Shown here in pieces: positions 44,026 to 54,734 of a stretch of 64,000 nt of DNA. The translations under genes were made by a program, and so were the position numbers. The notes below the pieces were generated by a model, which did no database searches, had not been told where the DNA came from, and saw only the letters and a list, made by a program, of their open reading frames with translations. This stretch comes from Candidula unifasciata (taxonomy: Eukaryota > Mollusca > Gastropoda > Stylommatophora > Geomitridae): the NCBI GenBank assembly GCA_905116865.2, contig CAJHNH020004635.1, forward strand, positions 333,501 through 397,500, written 5' to 3'. The first letter of the stretch is position 1; every line of letters begins with the position of its first letter.

Positions 44026-44300
44026 GGGTGTCGCCGTGGCCGAGCGGCTAGACGCTCACCGCGGATCGGAAGGTCGTGGGTTCGCTCCCTGGCAGAGCCG
44101 GACTATTTTCAAAAACGACCTTGGTTCCTAGGTCGACCCAGCCTTAAGTGGGTACCGAGTGCAGTCCCGGGAAGTAAAGGCGGCCGGCGTGATGCTGACC
44201 ACATCACCCATTTTGTGCCGATTGGTCTATAAAATATAGGTCTAGCCCTATATGCCCTATACGCCTAAAGGCGTGGAAAAGCGACCTTTACTTTACTTTT
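44026..44300 (+). mobile_element. SINE-A, best-preserved full-length copy
   Basis: Head gtcgccgtggccgagcggct with agacgctcacc (A-box-like tggccgagcgg, as in Leu/Ser-type tRNAs), ggaaggtcgtgggttcgctc (B-box), linker with ttttc, then ttcctaggtcgacccagcc, cgggaagtaaaggcggccgg, cgtgatgctgaccacatcac, gccgattggtctataaaata, ctagccctatatgccctata and cgcctaaaggcgtggaaaag with a ctttactttactttt tail. RNA polymerase III would be expected to start from the head boxes. Confidence 0.93.
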
Positions 44301-44764
44301 TACAGGATGGGGTAGTCAAACTCAAGCCCAGCCCTAGCCCTAGTCGCCTCGTACGACATGCCTGGTAGGGTGCAGTGTCACTATTGTTTACTTTCCGTGA
44401 CGGCCCAGTGACACTCAGGCCAAAGCACTGATAGATGGTGTTAATGACCCTGAGAAAAATCAATGCGTGTGTTAAAGTTCACGATGACATATCTTCAGCA
44501 TCACCTAAGTGTACACAATGATCAATCAGATAATGTTGCCGTCTGGTTGAGGACAGTCAAATACAACCTTTATTTTATGTTTTAATACTTTCACAAACTC
44601 GTAAACAGCTTCTCAAATGGAATACTTTGCATCCTTTTGACCACAATTTGTTCAAAGCTTTTGTGTGAACTATACAATTTCAAGCATTCATGAAATAGTT
44701 TTTCGCTTTATAAACGGCATATGTTTTTTCTTGGTAATATATTGTTGGAGAATTTTAGATCTAG

Positions 44765-44960
44765 GAACCATGAGTTGTAAACCCTTTGACTCGGTACTGT
44801 GGATATCGCAACAATTCGGCCTTGAATTCATGATAAATACCTTAAATTTGGGAAATATTTGACTTTTCTGCCTACCCCGGAGTGTGGATTCGTACCACAA
44901 GGAGTTTGTTACCCGGTCGCCGCTTAGCTGGTTTAAACAACTTAGCTATCGCGCCAGGCG
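44765..44960 (-). mobile_element. SINE-G, antisense copy 2
   Basis: aaccatgagttgtaaaccct, actcggtactgtggatatcg, attcggccttgaattcatga, tttctgcctaccccggagtg and taccacaaggagtttgttac. The minus-strand 5' end cctggcgcgatagctaagtt and gtacgaatccac look like tRNA A- and B-box regions. Partner of 16926-17105. Confidence 0.7.
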
Positions 44961-45324
44961 ATTATAGATAAAAGTGAATGAGCTAGGTTGAGTAGAACAT
45001 AACTGAGCTCAGTGGAGTTAAAGTTCATAATCACAGCACACAGGGTATTCCTACACACGACCCTTCCTCATTCTCGACAGGCAGCGAAGAATTCTTCTAC
45101 ACGTGTATAATTTAACAAAAGGGGTTTATGCAAATGTCTGTTGTCAGCGTCATCATCCTCCTCCTAATTATCGTGTAGGGGTGCAACTGAGTAGGGCAGT
45201 TAGGTCCCCACCGACCGTAAAAATACATTCCATAAAATATACATAGAGGGTTGAGTCCCTTCAATCTTTTCTTTACGTCGGCACCCCTCGCCGAGGACCA
45301 CAGTTATCTGCTTAGAAAGTAATT

Positions 45325-45560
45325 GATTGGAGCCGCTTAGAAGAGTGGCTAGATGCTCTGATCCTCAACCAAATGCCCATGGTTCAAATCCAGGCGGATT
45401 AGTTTTTAGAATGACCTTGTCTCTTAGGAAAACGCAACGGTTCCAGGTAATGTCATGGGACGTAAAAGGGCCGGTGAAAAAAAAAAGGGGAGGGGGTATT
45501 TTACCATTTAACCCATCGAGTGCCTAATTTTCTTTAAAATGCATAGGTCTAGATGTATAT
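45325..45560 (+). mobile_element. SINE-A-like element with alternative head
   Basis: ggagccgcttagaagagtgg with ctagatgctctg, B-box-like ggttcaaatcc, then ttccaggtaatgtcatggga, cgtaaaagggccggtg, ttaacccatcgagtgcctaa and gcataggtctagatgtatat. The body is degraded but in the SINE-A order. Confidence 0.65.
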
Positions 45561-45649
45561 CCCTTGTGCTTGAAAAACAAGAATTTGGTTCTTAACTTCA
45601 AAAACACGTTAACTTTAAGGTTTGTAAGGGGACAACCATTGCGGACACC

Positions 45650-45745
45650 ATTCACTGTTGAGACAAGTGAATTACTCATTTACTGTTGAGACATTGAGTT
45701 ATTAATTTAGTGTTGCGTCAAGTGAGTTACTCAGTCAGTGTTTGT
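45650..45745. repeat. Short degenerate tandem repeat, about 30 bp x 3
   Basis: ctgttgagacaagtgaatta, ctgttgagacattgagttat and gtgttgcgtcaagtgagtta follow one another at about 28-30 bp. Confidence 0.6.
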
Positions 45746-45994
45746 TTACAGTTGCAGGATAAGAAACAAATTAGCTTCTAAATATCCGAATGGTAGGCTC
45801 AAACGATAAATATATGAAGTAATCAGGGGTGTCAAGAGAAAGGCGCCTCAATCACAACTATAGTAAAAACACGCACAACGTGTTTAAAAAAAAAAAAAAG
45901 CCAAGCGAATACAGACGGGGAACAAACAAGAACAAGATGAAGAACAAGTAAAAAAAAAAGAACAACATTTTTTTTTTAAAAGAACGATAATGAG

Positions 45995-46230
45995 AATAGA
46001 GTGGACAGATGATAAGAAACTATCCGCCTGTTTCGCTGTCCGAACGCAACTACGTAGCTACCGCGACGTCCCTACATTCACCCCAGAGTGTTAACTCTGG
46101 TACCTATTACCTAGAGGTTATGTGAACTCCAGGAACCGCCCGGCTTCGAACACCAGCCGTGGGCTGCAGCGAGATGCAGCTGGATGTGAAAGCCAGACTG
46201 CTATCGACTGCGCTAACGCGGCTCCACATG
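45995..46230 (-). mobile_element. SINE-E, antisense
   Basis: Plus-strand landmarks: gataagaaactatccgcctg, tgtccgaacgcaactacgta, gagtgttaactctggtacct, gtgaactccaggaaccgccc, ttcgaacaccagccgtgggc and gactgcgctaacgcggctcc. Confidence 0.85.
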
Positions 46231-46234
46231 AGAT

Positions 46235-47425
46235 GGGGGAATAAGATGAAAAGGAGAAGGGGGTTCCAGTTGTGAAGCGTGAATGTTACGGCTGTTATCG
46301 GCCCTCACATTGTCCATTGTCGAAGAAAATTATTTTACTATCTATCAAAACTCTGTATAATTGTATTGTTACGTGCCATTCGGTTTACATCTTGAATATA
46401 GGTACAAGAATGCTCACTGCTTGCTTATACCACTCAAGGAGAAGATGTAAAACGTGAAAGCTACCAGTTGCAAGTACTGCAATGTTAGCTGAGCACATAT
46501 TATCTCAACAAGGAAGTGATGAGGAGGAAGAAATCACGTGATACTCTCTCACTTATAACTCTTGCATGTTAACGCTTACAGATGCAAATTTATCACACCT
46601 CGCCACATTGAACGCTTAGAAAGAAAGACTCAAATATGAAGTGATGAATGAAGAAAAGAAAAAGAAGAGTTTGCATAGGAAGAAAAGAACTAACTACTAA
46701 CAAGTTAGTACATGCAAACGCTGACGAAGTCTGAGTCAAACACCCCCCCCCCACCCCCACCCACCCACCCCTTCTTTTTGTGCCACCCCCTCTCACTCAT
46801 CTGAAACTGCTAACTATGTGAACACCAATAACGAGTTTATCGTTCACACTCTATTGATTTTCTCACACTAGCACTTTTGGCTACACCATTAATTCAGATT
46901 GCATCACAATCCTGATTTTGTTCTCTAATTTCAGCGTCCCTGCATGTCTTGTACAGCTGCAAAACACCACGAACTGACGATAAAGTTGCTCAGCGGCTCC
47001 TGCGTCATTCACCTAAAATAGCGCGCCTCTCGCGCAGCCCAAACCACAGACTGATTTCGGAGGGAAATTGAATTTTTCTTTGGTCGGTGCTTGTATCGAG
47101 GTATTGGGATCTGATTGAAAGGAGTCGATACGCTCGCAACCGCCTCCTCACGTATATTAGAGTACTAGAAATTGCTCTGAACTTGTCCGGTGATTTACGA
47201 AAAGACATGTACACGGTTGTGGGATAAAACGCTATTGTCTTCGATAAACCAGGGTATATTTCTTGTCTTGTTGGACAGAACTTACGGCAGTTTTCTAAAT
47301 AGGACAATAAAAGTTATGCTAAAAGGTTGACACAGCGTCGGTTGCACAGTAGGTATCCGGTAATGTTTTTGTTCACAAGAGGGAAGCAATTTGTCATCAT
47401 CTTCGCAAATTTGGATAAAGCATGA
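46235..47425. other. Sparse region; no supported gene
   Basis: Contains a C-rich tract at 46741-46770. A 100-codon minus frame at 47005-47307 has a basic, non-low-complexity composition but no recognised domain, no splice evidence and no repeat partner. It could be chance or an unrecognised exon. Confidence 0.35.
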
Positions 47426-47427
47426 CG

Positions 47428-47506
47428 ACAAACCTGTGTACACACTGTGTACAAACCTAAGTACAAACTGTGTACAAACCTGTGTACAAACCTGTGTAGA
47501 AACCTG
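47428..47506. repeat. 12-bp tandem repeat (tgtgtacaaacc)
   Basis: About six units of tgtgtacaaacc with 11-bp variants. Confidence 0.85.
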
Positions 47507-47509
47507 ACT

Positions 47510-49655
47510 GCAGAATCAGCCATCTCGTGGCTGGTGCTGATACTTCATTCTGATGGCTGTATTGTTTTTCCTGGATACATTTATGTCTTGGGTGAACGTT
47601 ATTTCTTCGGCTTGTCTTTAGTTGAAGCCAACCAGTGTTGATGGTGGGAATGTTTCAACTATTGTGTATGTCAACTCTTTGCGTACCAAGGAACGCACCA
47701 CGAGTTGATTTACAACTAATTTAACTGTCCACTGCTACAGAAAGAGTTAAATTTCATATCCTTTATAAGACATAGCAAACCAGCCATGGCATTTATTAAC
47801 TAACTATTTGTGGGCCTACTTGCCAACTTTAAGCAAGCTCAGTAGTTTGCCATTGCTTTCTCGTTGAATCAACGGTCATACGGTCATAGAAATCGACACG
47901 CATTGGCCTGCTGCTAAATTACTGCCCGCTGACAGTCTGGCACGGATATGTCAGAATTATGAAACTGCGTTCGTAGTCATAAGCGGCAGACTCCATGACA
48001 GAACATGCTTCTGGTCGCTGCTCTTGGTGCTTTGAACAGGCAAATACTTGTTAGGATTTCAATTCTAATTAGTAAAGCATGTTGAATGTGTCAAGAAATT
48101 CCGCATTTAAATACAACGGACAGTGTTTGTGTTGATAAAAGTAAGCAGTTTTAAGTATGCGACTTTATTCTTCAAACCTGGAAACATAGCTACAACATCT
48201 GAATCTGAATGTAAAAAACAAAAATTGCAAGCTAAGTCCTCTTTTAGCCGCCCGAACGGCTTCTATATTAAGGACGGTTTCTTTGCTAACTGAGCTTGGA
48301 TTTGGATTTATATGTGGCGATCAATTTCGCCTGAGTTTGGTGGTTTGTTGCAACATGTCCGACGTGGACTGGCTGGCTGCTCTCCGTAGGGCTGATTTCC
48401 TGGCGTTTGGGAGGGGAGTTTGCCAGTCCTGAGAGGGACTAACAGATTGCATAGAAAGCTACAAAATTACAGTCTTGGATATTTATATACAACAAGAGTC
48501 TACTTTTGTGAGATAAAAGCTAATTCATTAAGTGTTAGTAATGGTAATCGGCATTCGTTTGCGGCCAATTAAAAGTTGACAAAAATCTAAACATCCATGA
48601 TTCTGGACTACGATAATATTTTCTGATGTTCTACTCTGTAGCGGAACTGTTTGATGACAAACTCCTGTTTTTATGAAAACTGGGAAATACAAACCATATC
48701 TTAGTTGAAGCCGGCGTCCAAAAGTAGTCGATGCAACTGAATTGAACATGTGTCTTTTTCTCATGGAACAATATAGACACGGTGTTTTCTTTAGTTCTTT
48801 AATTGCTGGGCTATTTTAGCCCGCTCTAACTGAACCAGACATAACTTGAAAATCATACGTTTTATGTTTAAACGGTGTTAACAAAAAACAATACATTTAC
48901 GTAATAAGTCGAGGTAGAGAGAGTTTAGGTAAAATCGGAGGAGAAAACATACTTAAGAATTACAGATCTCGTAGCATTGAGGGTCCCAAAAAAAAAAAAA
49001 AAACACATGGTTTTTTGCTAAAGAATGTAATAAACATAAGTTATTTTAACACTGATAATCCCGCGAACAATAAAGTTGGATAGATGCGACTATTTCTCTT
49101 AGATACCGCGATGAACTTAATTCATTTAGGATACCTCTATACACACCTTGAGAAGGATTCCACATCTACGGTAAATTATGTGTATTGAATTTGTTCGCTG
49201 TTTATTGATTCTCACGGAATTAGCTGCTGGGCGAATGCCAATCTTTGAAGCAGTGTGATTTATGTGAACGAAGGAAAAGTTATGTGGCTGAAGTCAACGA
49301 TAACAACGTATTGCATTTGGTATAATGATTTATTAAATACATTTTATTCATGCTAGCTTTTTCTGTAAAGCCTAGATGGAAACAAAATCGTTGGCTCAGG
49401 AAGTAAGAAATTAGACTTATTTGATGAAATATTCTGTACGGAAAACGCTAAATTACGCGCAAAGTTTGTTTTTTATTATGTATCAGCGCCATGGAAAGAA
49501 AAATGACTCTACCGCTCGACGTTTTTGTTTAAACATGGCAAAGGCTGGAACTGAAAACTGTACGGACAATAGCTGCATGTTAAATGACAGTTAATTACTT
49601 ATCAAGATATAGGCATCTCCTATATTCTATTCAAGTTTGCGATGCGCAAATCTTT
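47510..49655. other. Largest repeat-poor stretch; no gene recognised
   Basis: A possible SINE-B antisense scrap (cagtagtttgccattgcttt) lies near 47850. A 78-codon minus frame (48528-48764) has no recognisable domain. An A-run sits near 48990. If the window holds regulatory DNA or introns of a host gene, this is the likeliest place, but nothing proves it. Confidence 0.4.
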
Positions 49656-49658
49656 CAG

Positions 49659-49841
49659 CAGACCCTGGCGACTCAATTGTGCCTCAGCGTGCTTGCAACA
49701 TTGCATTTCTTGAGCTCTTATCATCACCCAGAGTTAACCAACGCCCAGGCTTGTGAACTGGTGCAGGAGCTTATTGATGGGCGATGAAGGACCGAAGTCG
49801 AACCCTCGAGCAGGAGGTAACAAGTCTCCATGGATGCCCAG
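49659..49841 (+). other. Candidate exon (weak)
   Basis: Bounded by an acceptor-like aaatctttcag and a strong donor-like ccag|gtgagt. It is 183 bp, an exact multiple of three, but the in-phase frame (QTLATQLCLSVLATLHFLSS, then HHPELTNAQACELVQELIDG) stops after 43 codons, so it could only be a terminal coding or non-coding exon. No known domain is recognised. A B-box-like region on the minus strand near 49795 means a decayed SINE is the main alternative. Confidence 0.2.
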
Positions 49842-49923
49842 GTGAGTGGTTTGACAGTTGTCTGTATGCTTCTTGTTTTGGGGACGTCGGGATTTGTTAC
49901 TAAATGCTCACTTCTGTAAAATA

Positions 49924-49926
49924 TGC

Positions 49927-49959
<33 letters not shown>

Positions 49960-50045
49960 TGAGTGTGTGTGAGTGTGTGTGACAGTTTGTGTGTGTGCGT
50001 GTGTGTGTATGTGAGTGTATGCGGGTGTGCGTGTTCGTGTGTGGA
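49924..50045. repeat. (GT)n-rich tract
   Basis: GT repeats with GA and GC interruptions. Confidence 0.95.
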
Positions 50046-50129
50046 ATTAAGTTCCTTCACACGCCAACGTCCTATTGGGAACATAGGGATGGATTAATTT
50101 TTTTTTAAATAGACCATAAGAAGAAATGG

Positions 50130-50305
50130 ATGATATGGTCAATATGACGCCGGCCGCCTTTATTTCCCATGACGTCCCCTGGTTATCTATTTAAGCCTTG
50201 GTCTATCTGGTAGCGAACATAATGTTTGAAAACAAGATATGACACCGTGTGGATTTGAACCAAAGACCTTCGTCTAGTCGCTAGACCACGGTGGCTCCCG
50301 TGTGT
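50130..50305 (-). mobile_element. SINE-A, antisense
   Basis: Plus-strand landmarks: tcaatatgacgccggccgcc, tttatttcccatgacgtccc, gtgtggatttgaaccaaaga, ccttcgtctagtcgctagac and cacggtggctcc. The distal tail is missing. Confidence 0.85.
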
Positions 50306-50604
50306 GTAATTCCTCATCATCATTATGTACAGTTTCCACTTCTGTTGTTGAGTGAAGTGTGTTATCGATTGCTTGATGGGCAGCCATGGCTATTGTCATT
50401 CCTTGTCTATGTAGAAACAAGTCCGTCGCCGATAGCACAGTGTTGGTATGAATATGCTGTTTACAATCTGTTTCTTGGCGTGCATACCTATGTTTGGATG
50501 TCCTAATAACGGTGTTAGTTGGTATATACGTGCACTGGCTCTTTGGCGTCTTGTTTCTATTTTCTAGTCTATTCTCCAGTCCTCCAAGAATATACTTCCT
50601 AGAC

Positions 50605-50801
50605 CAATGTTCCCAAACTGTGCGTCGCAGCGCCCCGGGAAGCCGCGACCTCTTCTCAGGGGCGCCGCGAAATATTGTAAAAGCTTCATAATTAATTTAA
50701 CCAAGACACGAATAGCAATACTTTTACTTTGGCTAAGGCGCCGTGGAAAAATTTTTAATTGAAAACAGGCGCTGTGACCAATAAAGGTGTTGGAAACACT
50801 G
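50605..50801. mobile_element. hAT-type MITE, 197 bp
   Basis: Terminal inverted repeats caatgttcccaaac and (from the right, reversed) cagtgtttccaacac, with exact 8-bp target duplications tcctagac at 50597-50604 and 50802-50809. Subterminal GC-rich stretches gccccgggaagccgcgacc and aggcgccgtgg are typical of short hAT derivatives. No coding capacity. The duplication fits the nTCTAGAn-like preference of many animal hATs. Confidence 0.85.
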
Positions 50802-51182
50802 TCCTAGACATTGAAATTCTTTAACTTGCTCCAAAAAAAAAAGCAGCATTTAACCCGATATGTAATTGTCGGGCATAAAATGTAAGTGAAGGAACCTGTT
50901 CACACCAGTGATACATCGGGCTTAGTATAAGAAAACAAAGTCACGGCTCTATATAAGCGAATGCAGTGCTCAGAATGGTAGTTTCTGTCATACAAGTGAA
51001 GAAAAGGACTGTATTCACGCCTTAAAGCGAAGTGAGTATGTGGTATTGAACGCAAATGTTAGGATACCAATAGGCGCTTAATGGGTGATATGGCCACTAG
51101 CACTCACGTCAACTGGGATTTCAAATAATTTCCTAGAAGTGTCTTCAAATTCGATGAATCTGAGATCTCGGATCCTTTGTGT

Positions 51183-51242
51183 GCTTGTGTGAGTGTGTGT
51201 TTGAGTGTGTGTGAGAGTTAGTGTGCATGTGGTGTGTGTGTT
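51183..51242. repeat. (GT)n-rich tract
   Basis: Interrupted GT dinucleotides. Confidence 0.85.
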
Positions 51243-51771
51243 GAGATTACATTTCTTGATGGGAATTTGAACACATAACTTTCACTTCGTTATATAAACG
51301 TGGAGGACATTATACTGTGATAGTTCTTAAGAATATAACTTGTTAAAGCTAACTCGTAAAATAGTGGCAGGAAACGACTGCATAGGGACGAAAACGTAAA
51401 ACGCTTAGCGCTGACAGCAATGAGAAATCTAGCATCTAACCAATCAGCATTGACGTCAAGGACTGTAGAGAAATTGCTGCAGCATTGAGATAAAGAATAC
51501 AAGAAGGCAATTTTCTCGCTGTAATTTATCGACTGCTATATCAGTCTTTAACTTAGGGCCAATTTACTTGACTCTTTTTTGCCAATTGGACGCACACAGA
51601 AGCAGCTGTGACGTACCAAAGAGGCAGGTTTATAAACAGAACACTTTTTTTTTTTTTTTGGATGAAGTTTGTAGGTAAAGTACTATATTCCGTTTTCTAG
51701 TATATACATTTATGATTTCTTTTTTTTTTTCTCATTCATTTCTACTTATGCAGCTTCGGATGTTATAAGAG

Positions 51772-52115
51772 GGGGTTGTGTGATCTCGAGGTATGATGCC
51801 CGCCGCGAGTGCTAGAGGTTTCGGGTTTAATCCCCGGTAAGGGCTGTGATTTTTCACGTGGACTTGGACTTCCATTAAATCCACCTGGTCTCTAGGTAGT
51901 GAGATCAGACGCCCGTGTGCATTGTTGCGCACGTAAAAATCCTTCGGCAGTTAGTAATAGAAAAGAATAAGTAGCCAAACTGCGCAGTCCAGGCAAAATT
52001 TGCAGTTAAAAATCTACCCAAAGTATTTCAGGAGCCTGTGCACCGTGGTGAGCTTCTTCGGACTCAGACCTTGTGGGTTACTACCAGTGTGTCATGATGT
52101 TGATCCGTTGTTTAA
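51772..52115 (+). mobile_element. SINE-F, copy 2
   Basis: gggttgtgtgatctcgaggt, cgagtgctagaggtttcggg, tttaatccccggtaaggg (B-box region), cacctggtctctaggtagtg, gacgcccgtgtgcattgttg, tccttcggcagttagtaat and tctacccaaagtatttcagg. Partner of 2421-2775. Confidence 0.75.
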
Positions 52116-52311
52116 AACCTCAAACCTCAGGTGTCGAGGGAGATATCCTGTTCTGCTTCTTGCTCTTCTGGTCGTCTCGACAATAGACACATCGCATTGT
52201 TACAGAGTTTCGCTGATTTTGGTCTTTCCATCGTATTCTTTGTGTACCTTGTACTCACTGTCCTTTTCCGTTTTGTGTGTTTGTGTTTTATGCCTTGGTA
52301 TGTTGTAAATG

Positions 52312-52388
52312 CCTCGAAAAACCACACAGCAGCAAGGGGCTGTTGGGATTGGTTCTGCAACGTCCTGTAAAGGATACGCAACTAACCT
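52312..52388 (+). mobile_element. SINE-B, 3' end fragment
   Basis: tcgaaaaaccacacagcagc, aaggggctgttgggattggt, caacgtcctgtaaaggatac and gcaactaacc. Confidence 0.85.
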
Positions 52389-52418
52389 ATGTTGTTACAC
52401 AAGGCATTTTGTCTAAGA

Positions 52419-52611
52419 CAGTGGTTCTAAACTTGTGGTCTACGACTCTTTTGGGAGTGGAATGACCCTTCCACAGGGGTCGCCTAAGACCATCGGAAAA
52501 CACATAATTACTGAAGCTATAAAGTAGCAACGAAAATAATTTTATGGGTGGGCGTCATTAAAACATGAACTGTATAAAGGGTCGCTGCATTAGGTAGGCT
52601 GAGAACCCCTG
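52419..52611. mobile_element. SPIN-like hAT MITE, 193 bp
   Basis: Ends cagtggttct and, from the right, caggggttct. The interior keeps segments I recognise from SPIN non-autonomous elements: gacccttccacaggggtcgc, ctaagaccatcggaaaacac, aagtagcaacgaaaataatt with ttatgg, and aagggtcgctgcattaggta. Flanking octamers gtctaaga (52411-52418) and ctctatgt (52612-52619) both contain TCTA at the expected place but differ elsewhere, so the insertion is not recent. SPIN hATs are documented as horizontally transferred among tetrapods and to a pond snail and a triatomine bug. No transposase is present. Confidence 0.85.
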
Positions 52612-52624
52612 CTCTATGTAAACC

Positions 52625-53030
52625 ATGTGATTTGCAGTATTTTGTGTGTGATTTAGAATTTCTTCTTTGCCAGACTTTTTTTCCTATGACCTAATCAAAA
52701 TCAGCAATCAAAATATTTTGAACAAAATTTATTGCAAACATCAGAGTTTGGCAATCATGTTTGGAATAGAGTGTGATAAGAGAAAAACTTGAAGACATTG
52801 TGACAACTGTAAATATATGTAGAGCGATAACTAGAAGAAGACAACGACGGGAGATTCTTGACAACCTAATGTCATGTCAGGTGGAAAGCTGTCAGTGCAG
52901 GAACTGATGGAAGCAGTTTGCGATTGCGAGATATTGTGAAGCATAATTTAGCCTGCCAGTCTGGAGAAAAACAAAACAGTTGTGGGTTATGCTATGTGCC
53001 AGTTAAACGTATCGTATCATTTTGATCCTC
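52625..53030. other. No gene recognised
   Basis: AT-rich with no partner or coding signal seen. Confidence 0.4.
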
Positions 53031-53034
53031 TTAT

Positions 53035-53210
53035 GCCTTGGCTTCCAGGTCGACCCAGCCTCAAATGGGTATCAGTTAGAGTAATGGGAAGTAAAGACCG
53101 CCGGCGTGTTCTTGATAACATCATCCACCAAATCTGTATATTGTATGTCTAACTCAATATACTGAATACAGCTGACAGCGTAAAACTGATCCTGTACCTT
53201 TTACTTGTGC
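53035..53210 (+). mobile_element. SINE-A body fragment
   Basis: ccttggcttccaggtcgacc, cagcctcaaatgggtatc, taatgggaagtaaagaccgc, cggcgtgttcttgataacat and catccaccaaatc. The tail is diverged and the head absent. Confidence 0.8.
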
Positions 53211-53214
53211 CCAG

Positions 53215-54050
53215 CTTGATGTGTCAATTTGAAGTATGTATACATTGCAGAAAAACGACTCCTTGTATGACTCGAAAATGAAGATTATCGTAAATTATGT
53301 AATTCCTTCTGTCCATTATTTACATGCTCGGCCTCTCTGTCAATCCCCACTTGATCTATAAATCATTGATTGTTGTGTTAAACTGTTTTTATGACAGCAG
53401 AGATTCAAGTGATATTTACTAATGACGGATTACTTGAGGCTCATGCCCAATACTGAGGACTGACAGGCTGGTCCTTTTTGTGTTGCTTCGTTGTTGTTGT
53501 TTTTTTTTTTTAATCAACATTTGCTGTTGCATTTTCCGCATATCTAGACCGAAAAATTAATGGTCGGTCGACCAGTTGTTGAGTTGAGGAAATTATGTAC
53601 AACTAGTTTGATATGAATGCATGTCTTCGGTTCTGAATAAATTTAGTATCTAAGTGTTCATACAGCTTGTCATTTTAAAAACTCCACGCAACACATTCCT
53701 ACCGTAATGTATTCAAAGATCACAAATATCGTAGATTTGACACGCTAAATGTGTAGTTACAAGATTAAGCAAAGAATAGCAGTCCAGCACTATTATGTCT
53801 TCTATCTTGGAATCCATAGAGCTGAAAAAATAAATAATGCGCCCTCTTCCTTCTCCTTTCACCCACCCACCCACAAATAAAGCTTCATCATCATGTAGCG
53901 GGTCCTTTTGCAGAACGTCGCTCTTATCACTGAATGAACCTCGGTTCTTAACCCGGCTATTTGCAGCTCTCCCTCCTCGTGTGCTTTCCTATTCATGGAG
54001 TCACTTATACCTTGTACCCATTATCGTACAAAAAACAATATCTCTCTGTC
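53215..54050. other. No gene recognised
   Basis: Contains a T-run near 53500. A 134-codon plus frame (53837-54241) starts in unique sequence but then runs through TA and CA repeats and is not credible as a gene. Confidence 0.45.
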
Positions 54051-54051
54051 T

Positions 54052-54055
<4 letters not shown>

Positions 54056-54112
<57 letters not shown>

Positions 54113-54184
54113 CATATGACCATAAAAACAGAAAACATACACACGCATGCACGGACGCACGCGCACGCACACACACACACACAG
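54056..54184. repeat. (TA)n and (CA)n tracts
   Basis: About 52 bp of perfect TA, then interrupted CA repeats. Confidence 0.95.
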
Positions 54185-54466
54185 AGGAAAGAAAATGAGA
54201 TAGTCGAGCTTAAAGCACTCAAATTGCAACTGATGACTTAAACGTCAGCTCGAAGGACAGGCTGACTTGGATGTGAGCTGGCTGAGGGTTTATGCTTCAC
54301 TGGTACATATAAGAGTTAAGAAAGTTGCGTCCTCTTTAGATGATTTCCCATGACAACAGTTTTTTCTTTCTAAATTTTTTTGTTGAGGTTCTATGTGTGT
54401 GTTATTATTCTCTCTGTGTGTGTGTGTGAGTTTAAATCCAATGTCGCATTAAGTAATTTGCCATTG

Positions 54467-54556
54467 TTCTTCTTCTTCTTCTTCTTCTTCTTCTTCTTCT
54501 TCTTCTTCTTCTTCTTCTTCTTCTTCTTCTTCTTCTTCTTTTTCTTCTTCTCTTTC
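54467..54556. repeat. (TTC)n tract at a LINE L2 3' end
   Basis: On the minus strand this is a GAA tract directly following the L2 3' terminus at 54557-54730. Confidence 0.95.
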
Positions 54557-54607
54557 ACTTTTTACCTCATTGAAGTGTCGGGGGGGGGGGGGGAGGGGGG
54601 GGGGGGT

Positions 54608-54651
<44 letters not shown>

Positions 54652-54730
54652 GATGTAATGTTCGTTGATGAGCTCTGTCAAGAGCACTTGTAATTGTAAT
54701 TTGCTATTGCAATCTGAAAAGTCAAACGCC
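54557..54730 (-). mobile_element. LINE L2 3' terminus, antisense, with about 70-base G tract
   Basis: Plus strand: cctcattgaagtgtcggggg, a nearly pure G tract (54580-54651), then gttgatgagctctgtcaaga with gcacttgt. The reverse complement matches agtgctcttgacagagctca, a C tract and cacttcgatgaagtacaagg of 39905-39985. The C tract in that copy is about 22 bases, so it has expanded greatly here. Confidence 0.8.
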
Positions 54731-54734
54731 CATT

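Noticed and set aside
43405..44051. Several 170-206-codon frames on both strands
   Set aside because: They read a CTT/GAA microsatellite and G-run; homopolymeric peptides, not genes.
44026..44110. tRNA gene
   Set aside because: A- and B-box-like motifs are present but there is no complete cloverleaf, and the sequence continues into a repeated SINE body. The same holds for the other SINE heads.
45178..45292. Possible MITE with ggggtgc / gcacccc ends
   Set aside because: Inverted ends of only about 7 bases, no clear target duplication, no second copy.
47005..47307. 100-codon minus frame as a host gene
   Set aside because: Not low-complexity, but no motif, no splice context and no homologue I can name; left as uncharacterised.
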